A stretch of 64,000 bases of DNA. Source: Candidatus Hermodarchaeum yapensis (lineage in GTDB: Archaea > Asgardarchaeota > Hermodarchaeia > Hermodarchaeales > Hermodarchaeaceae). Where the stretch lies: positions 1 to 64,000 of the forward strand of contig JAEOSK010000010.1 of the NCBI GenBank assembly GCA_016840405.1. Reading direction: 5' to 3'. Shown in pieces: positions 13,201 to 18,055 of this stretch (its first letter is position 1; each line of letters starts with the position of its first letter). The notes below the pieces were generated by a model. It was not told the DNA's origin. It ran no database searches and was given only the letters and a program-made list of their open reading frames with translations. The translations under genes and the position numbers were made by a program.

Positions 13201-13495
13201 CACCATAATAAAAATCGGAAACTTGTAGCGAAAGATTGGAACCTTGGGCGTATTCGGTGGTTGATAGTGTTGTTCCCATACCTTCATACTGATATTGTCC
13301 ATCTGAATAGACGGGACCTTCAGGGAGTGGGATTGGTGAACTTTGTACTCTTGTTGCAGAGTTGGAATCAATAGGTAATGGAGGGGTTTCTTTCGCTTCA
13401 CTCAAATTAGATGAAGGAGTGATCCCTTGTGGGAAGGCGATGGAGAAAAGAAAGAGGGCTAGTAAGAAGCCTAATATGATGGGTTTTCGGTTCAT
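1295..13495 (-). CDS. Giant Ig-like-repeat surface protein with C-terminal membrane anchor and cytoplasmic tail
   Basis: This frame encodes 4066 residues from an ATG at 13495. A TTG nine bases upstream is also open, but the ATG position matches that of the paralogous gene. Residues 1-25 are a signal peptide. About 30-320 is a beta-rich region shared with the gene at 1-1047, with WTGYQL and a concanavalin-like look. Diverged Ig-like domains follow, then 15 copies of a 113-residue repeat with a GGGQYTLTILYSSG core, then more diverged Ig-like domains. One transmembrane helix lies near 3790-3815 (DNA about 2050-2130). The tail of about 250 residues is basic, then proline-rich, with two similar helical modules (KIPGLGPEEK and KIPDLSDVEK). 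An extracellular stalk or adhesin anchored in the membrane is the best reading. No enzymatic motif is seen. Confidence 0.9.
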   Translation of the reverse strand: MNRKPIILGFLLALFLFSIAFPQGITPSSNLSEAKETPPLPIDSNSATRVQSSPIPLPEGPVYSDGQYQYEGMGTTLSTTEYAQGSNLSLQVSDFYYGEDEYGEIRLPAGWTGYQLDANVYNLYDQPYFMQGSRENGNFENIGTAWSSQYNIIPPDNTTNPFYGTLWGSGYGYSGNGVRTWIEWWSGFNWDATQYIVWRNAINIQRDDPEYAKLTFRVRVNLLAGSSGGRGRMVIFAEVAGIVYRQLLDERCPNNGQWYNLNISIPYDDLLTWSVPGNINVRLGLSWTGAQAAWDYEYWALDFDDVTLEVRGKVNPNHIWLDLMMNTTIAQTADYGVGTYSVPGTWANPTTVHEEVLAHWEATDNDARLVSFDYDLTLYITKEATTEQQVGPDGTQFVARNNTPVYLTTWVYSYQPYFFENYNLSIIRPTTETWTLYEVTDALFNDRTSVVTTTATHFELSTAAVNDVYGWWNFTLASTNRVSSITTNFDTFRISPGSPSTLTVEATISVSSGQANLTLYDPTGYPINESSQTVTSTTVTFPNIQFTDGTIYPAGDYTLCISYDNGDTYSITSAGFQSKIISIEHATTLTPDESDMWVTYADTGYFYPRVQFLDTDTNLPITGATVNGNVSGNPISFYASGGYYEAQIAKNILGPGDYVLSIDANKTDFDSKSTSINLFIRGGTSLTSPESPGLTVPYDEVFTVQVKYWDVYNNTGVTGATITTTGWPSTVVTPTGTAGWYNITVDTTDKPTPGTYSLAIQADLNYYQNQTLVLTIVIREISTTITYTPPGSVSWDEDVVISFNYTVNDPDSQHDGTGLSGASIIVQLDGTPLTEGTNYSLSDLGGGQYTLTILSSSGVIDSVKSYSLLLQVTPADSKYSDATRSINFNVRALETSITYDPPQPTPRGEDQVITFYYTVDDPDSSHDGEGITGVTSLTGTTLDGSALLGGEYTLVDNGGGQYTLTILYSSGRINTVKSYTLQLYVISPSSEYIGNNRQITFVIRALITQVTFEPIASTPWSEDIVITFYYRVSDTASSQHGTGIPGVTNITGSTLDGAPLLGGDYTLIDNGGGQYTLTILYSSGMINSITTYSLYVFVNTPDTQHENAAQTTSFTVRTLATQITYNPVIPVPWSENVIITFYYSVNDPASSQHGNGITGVTDISGSTLDGTPLTGGDYTLVDNGGGQYTLTILYSSGLITSIKTYSLYIYVNSPDSQHDDANQTIGFSIRAIQTFVTYDAVSPTPYGEDGEIIFYYTVNDPTSSQDGTGIPGVTDITGSTLDAIALDPGDYTLVDNGGGQYTLTILYSSGLVNSIKTYSLYIYVNSPDAQHEDATQTLSFTIRSLRTSISFDPIPQTPWGEDVIITFYYVINDLDSSNDGTGITGVTSITGSTLEAVALNPGEYTLVDNGGGQYTLTILYSSGVISNIQSYSLALHVDSPSTEYDSADRTTTFTVRVLGTKISYTPPLPTPWGQDVVIIVFYLVEDTSSAQHGNGITGVTSITGSTLDGAPLIAGDFTLVDNGVGQYTLTILYSSGRLSSIKTYTLELHFDAPAVQYDAADQTITFDIRTLTTQVTIDPPTQTPWSDDVIITFYYRVSDLASTQHGNGITGVTNIAGSTLDAVLLDPGDFTFVDNGGGQYTLTILYSSGKINTVQSYSLYLYVNSPDAQHDDANQIITFDVRTLATEITYDPVIPVPWSEDVVIIFYYKVNDPSSSHHGNGISGVTSIAGSQLDGAPLLVTDYTFEDNGGGQYTLTLLFTSGIINNIKTYTLDLHVVAPDSQHDDADQTITFEIRTIRTFITYDAVSPTPYGEDVEIIFYYTVNDPTSSQDGSGITSVTSITGSTLDAVALDPGDYTLVDNGGGQYTLTILFSSGKLSSVKLYSLIVFVVSPDAQHENASQTISFSVRTLRTSISFDPIPQTPWGEDVVITFYYIINDLDSSNDGTGIIAVTSITGSTLDAVALNPGEYTLVDDGGGQYTLTILFSSGVISSIKSYSMALHVVAPSAEYDTADRTTSFTVRLLGTKITYTPPLPTPWGQDVVITVFYLVEDTSSAQHGNGIIGVTSISGSTLDAIALVSGDYSLVDNGGGQYTLTLLYSSGKLSSIRTYTLELHFDAPAAQYDDADQTITFDIRALTTHVTIDPPSPTPWGDDVVITFYYRVSDLASIQHGNGITGLTDISGSTLNAVGLVGTDYTLVDEGAGQYTLTILNSSARINNIQSYTLYLYVNKPAANYDDADRSVQFDVRSIVTLINYTPTPPVPRGTNVVIIFNYQVNDPASSQHGIGITGITSLAGSLLEGGALNPGDYTLVDNGGGQYTLTILFSSGRISSIQTYSLDLYVNSPDTQHDDASINIGFEIRTIRTAIIYDPVGSTAWGLDVIIVFNYIVDDSASGEDGNGITGVTSIAGTLLDGSVLDPGDYTLVDNGGGQYTLTILYSSGKISIVKIYSLALHVIAPDAYHQNADQTIGFRIRNHYIASDIDPITTIPWQNNGSMVLRVDDDDEPGTSFPDADLIAIRILGPTTLFIDSGNWTQWVENGLPDDGIFTVTIDTTGWALGTHALDIYVYTSASYENDTVYTAATIRALATSFTYQSPPVVAWGEDGILEVNYTVSDTIAFQNGDPITGATISIATLTLGVNFTFLDNADGTYTITIFATELPTNQTYFFDILISSPAQFTNRELSNVPITVRALFTTLAYSRVPTTPYGDNVTVDVQYFILDGQSSNNGAFISGATITVTGIGGLVLLPSDYSVTPYPGYYRITITKALGIESYEIEVDAYHPTDPYRSARIANPPMSFNIRTVYTEIEKEPVDAAPYGEDFYITIIYRVRDDASSQDGDGITGSDQNTIFTNGSWSNPSFSLSDLGNGQYLITINSNQTPSPGSYWINITLGWIADPSDYEEQWVGVWLTSETRETRIINTNPPDTNYADNVIVYLNYTDVLDDWGIDNLTTGTYVRIRILHAANDSEISATYYIEDITFGAGWSEPTLYYRVLINASELGAVNIIFNLKIEASWIGGNAPFYTIATKAFSVRTVGTETILYSETIQTEPTGDDIIINLHYETTGGGLITNGSEYVGILVECDDITGWNDSYWYVPASSWPGTDGNYTLIIRGSMNLDIGTYSFRITLTWPTGFDPQYFPYYASAETFVSARVREIRTTLDWSQPSTLYYSQWLVIEALYQDRDHGFENITDVIWFIDIGLTFNYTQRMDGTWVIMIDTTGLAAGAFSFYLTASKSNYEEQIRDVDITIHKAPLSLVKIDPIGENIIVYWGELIPVTVYLEDVLTGTPMTSANGTEIIYKWYTSDWELMTYTGTPGFYTIIPTLDTGLAEATGTQLIIQTNMTDYETEFFIFTVSIQAVNTRLDIPTGNSTAIQVYIDDKITLFVTFWSVHENETFWNFLNNAAIRALNASTSLVLKNFTFIADGTYYCEFDTSDWRIQPQTITVTAGAANTIPQQITFTITVRYKPCEIIVEETAYSADYKQNVIINVFLNDTRGFGLWNPINGHTLYLLWQGIPYNFIENGTDGWYNCSFPANETPSSQARIISIYHPIFSKYSDSSTSVPLTISKAKTTLELISAYTIVTIDGIDYNVSVPYSNPSWFIPIGDTLILTFDYKDMSNSSLLEEEVLARTISFITAVDFTFDSDFGYWTVYFQFNTSATRELIIEFRSDFYENQMTSKSLEVGPIPMELSLTQPIPNTLYIGTTYSFGLYLNDTYHNAPVSGAEVNYEHEGPIGGTISVNPDPIHPGFYNITISTSFVSSTTLTLIAEKFNYNPVNQIESFVNIEFTELTNYLIFYGSISAVIVVIALIGWILWARVYSIPWEVRRLRKLAKTVEKDEGYKLGRKDLKRFQARAVTMQSKVDTAMGTIGVAATSAMIPKTEEVEEITATEEDIMTELDKIPGLGPEEKTVLANEMRKIPRKDRIWFLDDLKRQMGQRRMDFLTQREEPITPPPEVAPVKAPPKPTPPETPSIKPEKPPLEEVPPEEPPEPKVKREDRTAPTVLPPELQEAPAAPVAVIAEIRRELAKIPDLSDVEKEALVDHLKYLSKEERQATYNSLRQNANMDE
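6078..11160 (-). repeat. Tandem array of 15 x 339-bp Ig-like-domain repeats inside the giant gene
   Basis: Fifteen in-frame units of 113 codons repeat with a 339-bp period; the codons for the GGGQYTLTI core recur near 6210, 6550, 6890, 7225, 7564, 7903, 8242, 8581, 8920, 9259, 9598, 9937, 10276, 10615 and 10954. Each unit carries a T-P-W-G/S-E/D-D start, an F-Y-Y strand, a G-N-G-I-T-G-V turn, an L-V-D-N-GGGQYTLT core and an ending of F-x-I/V-R. The unit reads as a two-sheet Ig-like sandwich. Several copies are close at the DNA level, which suggests recent expansion or gene conversion and makes the region prone to assembly collapse. Confidence 0.95.
6756..10145 (-). repeat. Higher-order duplication: a five-unit block repeated twice in tandem
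   Basis: Units 4-8 (8451-10145) and units 9-13 (6756-8450) carry the same series of unit-specific signatures in the same order: PVIPVPWSE, DAVSPTPYGED, DPIPQTPWGED, TPPLPTPWGQD, then an IDPP..TPW.DD unit. Corresponding units five apart resemble each other more than their neighbours do. For example, both copies of the third type carry NDLDSSNDGTGI. A block of about 1695 bp was therefore duplicated as a whole, after the single-unit expansion. Confidence 0.9.
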
Positions 13496-13660
13496 GTTTG
13501 TCAATCCCGGGGGTGCACGGTATCATGTTAAAGCGGAACCTTCGAAGCTCAACCGGTTGATGTGAGTCTGTTGTGAACTCTGCTCCCTGTTTTGGATTAT
13601 GAAGTTGTCCGCTTTCTGTAACCAAACCACAAAGAACCGAATATGTGACGTTTTAAATAC
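13496..13660 (-). promoter_or_regulatory. Promoter and structured 5' leader of the giant gene
   Basis: A minus-strand TATA box (GTATTTAAAAC, 13650-13660) sits about 27 bp before GGTTTGG (13622-13628), the predicted start of a leader of about 133 nt. The leader holds an 8-bp perfect inverted repeat (13530-13537 with 13608-13615). With one bulge and one mismatch this extends into 13538-13543 paired with 13601-13606. Inside are a 12-nt palindrome (13549-13560) and a hairpin (13564-13580). CCCGGG and flanking G residues (13506-13514) precede the ATG. Spacing and order match the leader of the paralogue at 1048-1213 although the paired sequences differ. Confidence 0.55.
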
Positions 13661-13920
13661 GTTTAGCTGGTTTGATGGTTATTTGATTAGACGCTGTTTG
13701 CTATAAAGGGTTAAAAGCACAGACTCTCCAAACCAGTCTAATTCGAAGGCTTTTTCTCATTTTTTGCGTTCATTTCCTCCTTGTGACCACGAATCTGGTC
13801 AGATTTTCACAGATATTATATGTACGCTGACCACACCCAATGAATAATGGGGATGAACTTCCCCGATTAATCGCCATAACCGGTCGAGGAACGACTTGTG
13901 AATTCAACGAATGAGAGTAG
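13661..13920 (+). other. Rest of the divergent intergenic region, with promoter for the GNAT-fusion gene
   Basis: No gene fits here. A plus-strand TATA-like box (ATATTATATG, about 13813-13822) could drive the gene at 13921 with a leader near 70 nt. A second A/T-rich box (CTATAAAGG, about 13700-13708) is another candidate. A 6-bp inverted repeat (TTAGAC at 13687-13692 with GTCTAA at 13736-13741) contains another copy of CCAAACC (13728-13734), the motif found at both giant-gene transcript starts. Its meaning is unclear. Confidence 0.4.
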
Positions 13921-16900
13921 ATGAACATGACTGATGAACTGGATCTTGAAATTGTAGAAGGCTATCGGAAAGACCTAGCGAAACCGATGGCTGCGATGTT
14001 CAATTCCTGGGATGAATTGTGGCCTGGTGGGTTTACGCAAGGTGTGCCGATGACACCTGAAAGGGTGGACAAGGATTTTGGGTCGCAACGAACGGTTATG
14101 CAGCTGATTGCTCTGGATAAAACGACGAATGAAACGGTGGGCTATTGTTCCTTATTGCAGCATTGGCGGGATAAGGAAGCGGCCTATATTGGGCTTCTGG
14201 GGGTTTCGCCACAAGCCTTGGGGAAAAAGGTGGGCAAACAGCTGCTCTTACGAAGCATGGAGATAGCTACACAGAACGGTTTTGAACGTGTTGACCTGCA
14301 CACTTGGGCAGGGAACCTTCGGGCCGTACCCTTGTATAAGAAAATGGGCTTAATGTGGGATCCTGAAGGCGAAGGAGTACATCTACGAGGATACATTCCT
14401 GGAATCCTGCAACATCCGTTATGTGCTCTTTTCTTTAACGTCCATGATGCTCCTCTTGGGTGGTATGTTTTCCAGCAACGGGACCTCGCCCAAGCACCGG
14501 ACGATATGCAGCAGAATGGCATGAAAGTCTTTTCGTATTCTTTTCAGGCTGATTCGGATGTATTACATGTGGTGGTTGATCGATATGCTAGTGCTATCTC
14601 AGGGGTTGAGTATACCGTTGCTGACCAGCGGTTGAAGGTGAATGCCAGGGTTAAAGATCATTTGGTGTTCTGTGGGATTCCATCTGAGTATATCCTTGAA
14701 GTGGAAAATGGCCTAGCTGAAACCTGTTCAGTGTATGTTCAACTGGAAGGCTTTTCGGGATTGCATTTTCAGAGCAGTACTGAGCATTCTTTGGTGATTC
14801 CTCCAAACGAATCCACTGTGATTGTAGCCCCCTTTTCGCTTGATGCGACGACGCCCATATTTCGTAAGGATTTCAAAAGTCCGGTAATAACAGCGAACCT
14901 AGAAATTAATGGCAAAAAGGCTCAGCTGCAGACTGGGTTGAAGATTCAATCCGCGGCAGAAATTCAACTAAAATTTGGACATTGTCGTATTGTGCCAGGG
15001 GGCAAAGTTGAGTTTCCCGTCACAATCCAGAACAATACTGTGCTTCCCTTGGAGGGGACAATTCAGTTTCATCTTCCCGATGCACCAATCAGTGTCTCAC
15101 CAGTGGAAACCGGTGTGAAACTAAAATCAGAAGGTGTCGCAGGTCTAGCTATCGACGTATTGGCAGCTCCGGAGCTCAATCCTGGAACATATGATATCTG
15201 GGCATCGCTTCAACTACAGTCAAGCAAGGATACGAACGTCTCAGTGACAACTCGGCAATTTCGAATTCCGATCTTCAACATAGCCGAAGGGAATGTGGCG
15301 ATTGGCGAAGATGACTGGCAACGGCGAATTATTGTTGCAGGCAGGGACTATTTTGTTGAAATGGCCCGGGAGGGTGGAACGGTCACAATCCCTTTCCTCT
15401 TTGGGATTGGGGGCTCTCTCTTCCTTCGAAGGGAAATTGGTCCACCATTTGGACTCAGCCCCTTTCGATATGCTGAACAGGATATTCAAGTGGACCAACA
15501 AGCGACATCAACACAAATCACTCTGAGTGCGGAGCATTTTGAACGCCCCCTCCTTGTTGAAACACGTGTTATTCTCGAAAAGAATAGTCCAGTAATTCAG
15601 CAGGAGACTTGGGTTACTAATAATGGATCGGAAAGTCACACATTTCAACTACGCCTTATCGGACCAGGGGGCATCATAGTTGGCGGTGGAAAGTCAATCC
15701 TTCCCTTAACCTCGGGTATAGTCGAAGATAGGTTATCGAGTCTCCTAGTGAGTTACCCGGCAATCTCCAGTAATCCAGACAGCTTCATGGAATCGTGGGT
15801 CGCTGCATCCACGCCCACCTTTACGCGTGGTCAAGTATGGAACCCTGAGAACGTGGAAGAAGTCCGCATTGGCCTTGGTCGTATTGGACGCCTTAGTTAT
15901 CGTCCCGTCACATTAAGTTCTGCAGAAAAACGACGAATTAGCCAAGTATTTTATGTTGCACGAGCGATTGACTGGAATGAAGTGCGTCGTGTTTGGCAGG
16001 AAAGGGTGGAAAAGCGGATTTCACTTCAAAACGAAGAACAAATTCTTATGGAAACGTCGTCGCCCATGAGGATTGCTCCACCACCAATTATCATTCCTCA
16101 TCGAGATACAATTAAACGGAATTTTTCTTTCCAATATGTATCTACAAGTCCTCAAACGGGTGAATTTACAATTGAACCTCCACCTGGTTGGATCGCATCA
16201 TTAAGGCTTCAGAATGAAATGGCTGCAGGGACATCAGTATTGGTTGAGAATGTCACAGGTAAGAATCTTCCACAACTGCATTTGGTTCTCAGACCGAGTA
16301 AGACTATCCCTGATCAATTTGCGATTTTCACTGGACAAGCGAGTTGGCAAATCCCTGTTGGAGAACGCCAATCTTTTCCCATCGTACAGTTGGGTTCATC
16401 AAAAGACGTTGTTGAAATCACTGAAGAAGAAGACCAGGGACTGACAAGCTTTCGCATTTCGAACGGGGTACTTGAATTCAAGGTGTCAGCAGAGTATGGT
16501 GGCTGTCTTTATTCACTCAAGAACTCATTGGGAACTGAACTCCTTAGGACGGCATTTCCAACTCCGACACCTAACGTGTTTCAACAGAACTACCATGGTG
16601 GATGGCAACCCTTTGTTTCAGGAATTGATGAAGAAATCTTTCAGGCAACCACCAATCAAGAGAAAATGCGAGTAAAAACCTGTAAGATAGGCGATATTTG
16701 GAAGGGTGTAGAAATTCGATGGAAAGGGAAGTTACAACCCTGTTGTCGTGGAGTGGACTTTACTCTCCAATACTTAACGGCTCCGGGTAGCCCTCTTATT
16801 TTGTCTAACTGGGAAATCCGAAATTCAACCACTGCAGCGCTTCGACTATTGGCGTTTCAGGGCCTGGATCCCGCATTTAATGGAGATCTCTCGGGTGCCA

Positions 16901-17223
16901 TTCTCCGAACGCAATGGGGAGATACTCTAACAGATTTACGAGGAAGCCCAATACCTGCGGCGTTTATGCCTGATTCGAATTTTACATGGCTCCAGCGCAA
17001 TCCAACGAAGAATGATGTTGTTGAGAGTACAGCATTTCTTAATTCGGGAACCCAGCCTAGCTTACTTGTGCTTTTAACCCATGAATTTAGTTGGATCTTC
17101 TCCTATTCGGATCTCTTCCTTCGTGCAAAAGAGAAACGCACGCTTCGGTCAGCGATTTTCATCAATCCGCTTGATGGGAAACATATCAAAGAAATCCAGC
17201 ACCTGCTTGATGTTCTTTTCTAA
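13921..17223 (+). CDS. GNAT-family acetyltransferase fused to large beta-sandwich region
   Basis: The protein has 1100 residues. Residues 10-165 read as a GNAT N-acetyltransferase. A beta4-alpha3 acetyl-CoA loop is visible (V-S-P-Q-A-L-G-K-K-V-G-K near 100), and N-L-R-A-V-P-L-Y-K-K-M-G near 140 is the usual C-terminal GNAT signature. The following 900 or more residues are beta-rich. They include stretches like NEW3/CARDB-type domains (350-450) and a C-terminal part (about 850-1090) with the feel of a galactose-mutarotase-like or glycosidase-associated sandwich. No signal peptide is present, so it is probably cytosolic. The substrate is unknown; sugar binding is only a guess. It is transcribed away from the giant gene. 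The GNAT call is firm, the rest is not. Confidence 0.75.
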   Translation: MNMTDELDLEIVEGYRKDLAKPMAAMFNSWDELWPGGFTQGVPMTPERVDKDFGSQRTVMQLIALDKTTNETVGYCSLLQHWRDKEAAYIGLLGVSPQALGKKVGKQLLLRSMEIATQNGFERVDLHTWAGNLRAVPLYKKMGLMWDPEGEGVHLRGYIPGILQHPLCALFFNVHDAPLGWYVFQQRDLAQAPDDMQQNGMKVFSYSFQADSDVLHVVVDRYASAISGVEYTVADQRLKVNARVKDHLVFCGIPSEYILEVENGLAETCSVYVQLEGFSGLHFQSSTEHSLVIPPNESTVIVAPFSLDATTPIFRKDFKSPVITANLEINGKKAQLQTGLKIQSAAEIQLKFGHCRIVPGGKVEFPVTIQNNTVLPLEGTIQFHLPDAPISVSPVETGVKLKSEGVAGLAIDVLAAPELNPGTYDIWASLQLQSSKDTNVSVTTRQFRIPIFNIAEGNVAIGEDDWQRRIIVAGRDYFVEMAREGGTVTIPFLFGIGGSLFLRREIGPPFGLSPFRYAEQDIQVDQQATSTQITLSAEHFERPLLVETRVILEKNSPVIQQETWVTNNGSESHTFQLRLIGPGGIIVGGGKSILPLTSGIVEDRLSSLLVSYPAISSNPDSFMESWVAASTPTFTRGQVWNPENVEEVRIGLGRIGRLSYRPVTLSSAEKRRISQVFYVARAIDWNEVRRVWQERVEKRISLQNEEQILMETSSPMRIAPPPIIIPHRDTIKRNFSFQYVSTSPQTGEFTIEPPPGWIASLRLQNEMAAGTSVLVENVTGKNLPQLHLVLRPSKTIPDQFAIFTGQASWQIPVGERQSFPIVQLGSSKDVVEITEEEDQGLTSFRISNGVLEFKVSAEYGGCLYSLKNSLGTELLRTAFPTPTPNVFQQNYHGGWQPFVSGIDEEIFQATTNQEKMRVKTCKIGDIWKGVEIRWKGKLQPCCRGVDFTLQYLTAPGSPLILSNWEIRNSTTAALRLLAFQGLDPAFNGDLSGAILRTQWGDTLTDLRGSPIPAAFMPDSNFTWLQRNPTKNDVVESTAFLNSGTQPSLLVLLTHEFSWIFSYSDLFLRAKEKRTLRSAIFINPLDGKHIKEIQHLLDVLF

Positions 17224-17351
17224 TGCTTTCATTGAATTCAGGTAAGAAAACGCTCTACTATCGAATGACTTATTTCTTCTAAGAAGAGAAGGTTATTTAG
17301 GCTAGGACCTGCCTTTGAGGTAGTTGGCTTGCTTCAGCGAGGAATCGGACA

Positions 17352-18035
17352 GTGAAGCTGATAGTATCGTGTCCCACATGTGGTGAAAAAGGTGAACTAG
17401 AGGTTCCTGAGACTACGTGGGAACGGATGGAATCGAATATAATTATCGGGCGAGTTCCACCTGGTAAAGTCTGTGAGCATGGCTTCAAAGTGGAATTTTC
17501 CCGCTCAGGGTTGGTTTTGGGATATCATGACCTCAACGCTGAAGCGAAGGATTTTCAGATTCGCCCTGTGAGTTTTACTGTTCAGAGTGCTATCCGAAAT
17601 TTGAGCATTGATGTAGTGGCAGCATTATTGACTGCCGGAATTAGTGAGGAAACAATTGTCCTAATGGGTTCGTTAGCCGTGACTATGGGTATCCGTGAAT
17701 TCATGGAACGAGTGTTACCGGACAGTGTGGATGTAGGATCGGCTATCTATATGGTGACGAAGGAAGAGTATGCGGACTTACCCGAATCAACGAAAAAACA
17801 TATGACAGTTGACCTTTCGATGAAAACGATAATCAATCCTGCTTTTGATGATGAACAGTTGGAGTGGGTTCGGCGAGTACTCCAGCGTGCGAACATGGTG
17901 ACAGATCAACAAGTATCTGAGGACTTAATTTTGAAAGAGACCTCCAAGTTACGCACGACGGTGAGTTTACTCCGCCATTTGGCTACACGACGGGGCGCAG
18001 GAATCGAGGGGAAAAAGAAGGCGGGTCTCGAATAA
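17352..18035 (+). CDS. Zinc-ribbon protein of unknown function
   Basis: The frame gives 227 residues from a GTG at 17352. The N-terminus has CPTCGEKG (residues 7-14) and a C-E-H-G pair near 42, which could form a small zinc ribbon. The middle (about 75-125) is hydrophobic and helical but too polar to be clearly membrane-spanning. The C-terminal half is predicted helical and ends in basic residues. I do not recognise the family. It is 128 bp after the GNAT-fusion gene on the same strand and faces the longin-domain gene tail to tail, 20 bp away. Confidence 0.6.
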   Translation: MKLIVSCPTCGEKGELEVPETTWERMESNIIIGRVPPGKVCEHGFKVEFSRSGLVLGYHDLNAEAKDFQIRPVSFTVQSAIRNLSIDVVAALLTAGISEETIVLMGSLAVTMGIREFMERVLPDSVDVGSAIYMVTKEEYADLPESTKKHMTVDLSMKTIINPAFDDEQLEWVRRVLQRANMVTDQQVSEDLILKETSKLRTTVSLLRHLATRRGAGIEGKKKAGLE

Positions 18036-18055
18036 TCGTCTAGCGATTTCTGGGA

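Noticed and set aside
1295-13495. Giant protein as substrate of the archaeosortase at 59858-60556
   Set aside because: Sorting substrates end in a short motif, one helix and a few basic residues. This protein has about 250 residues after its membrane helix.
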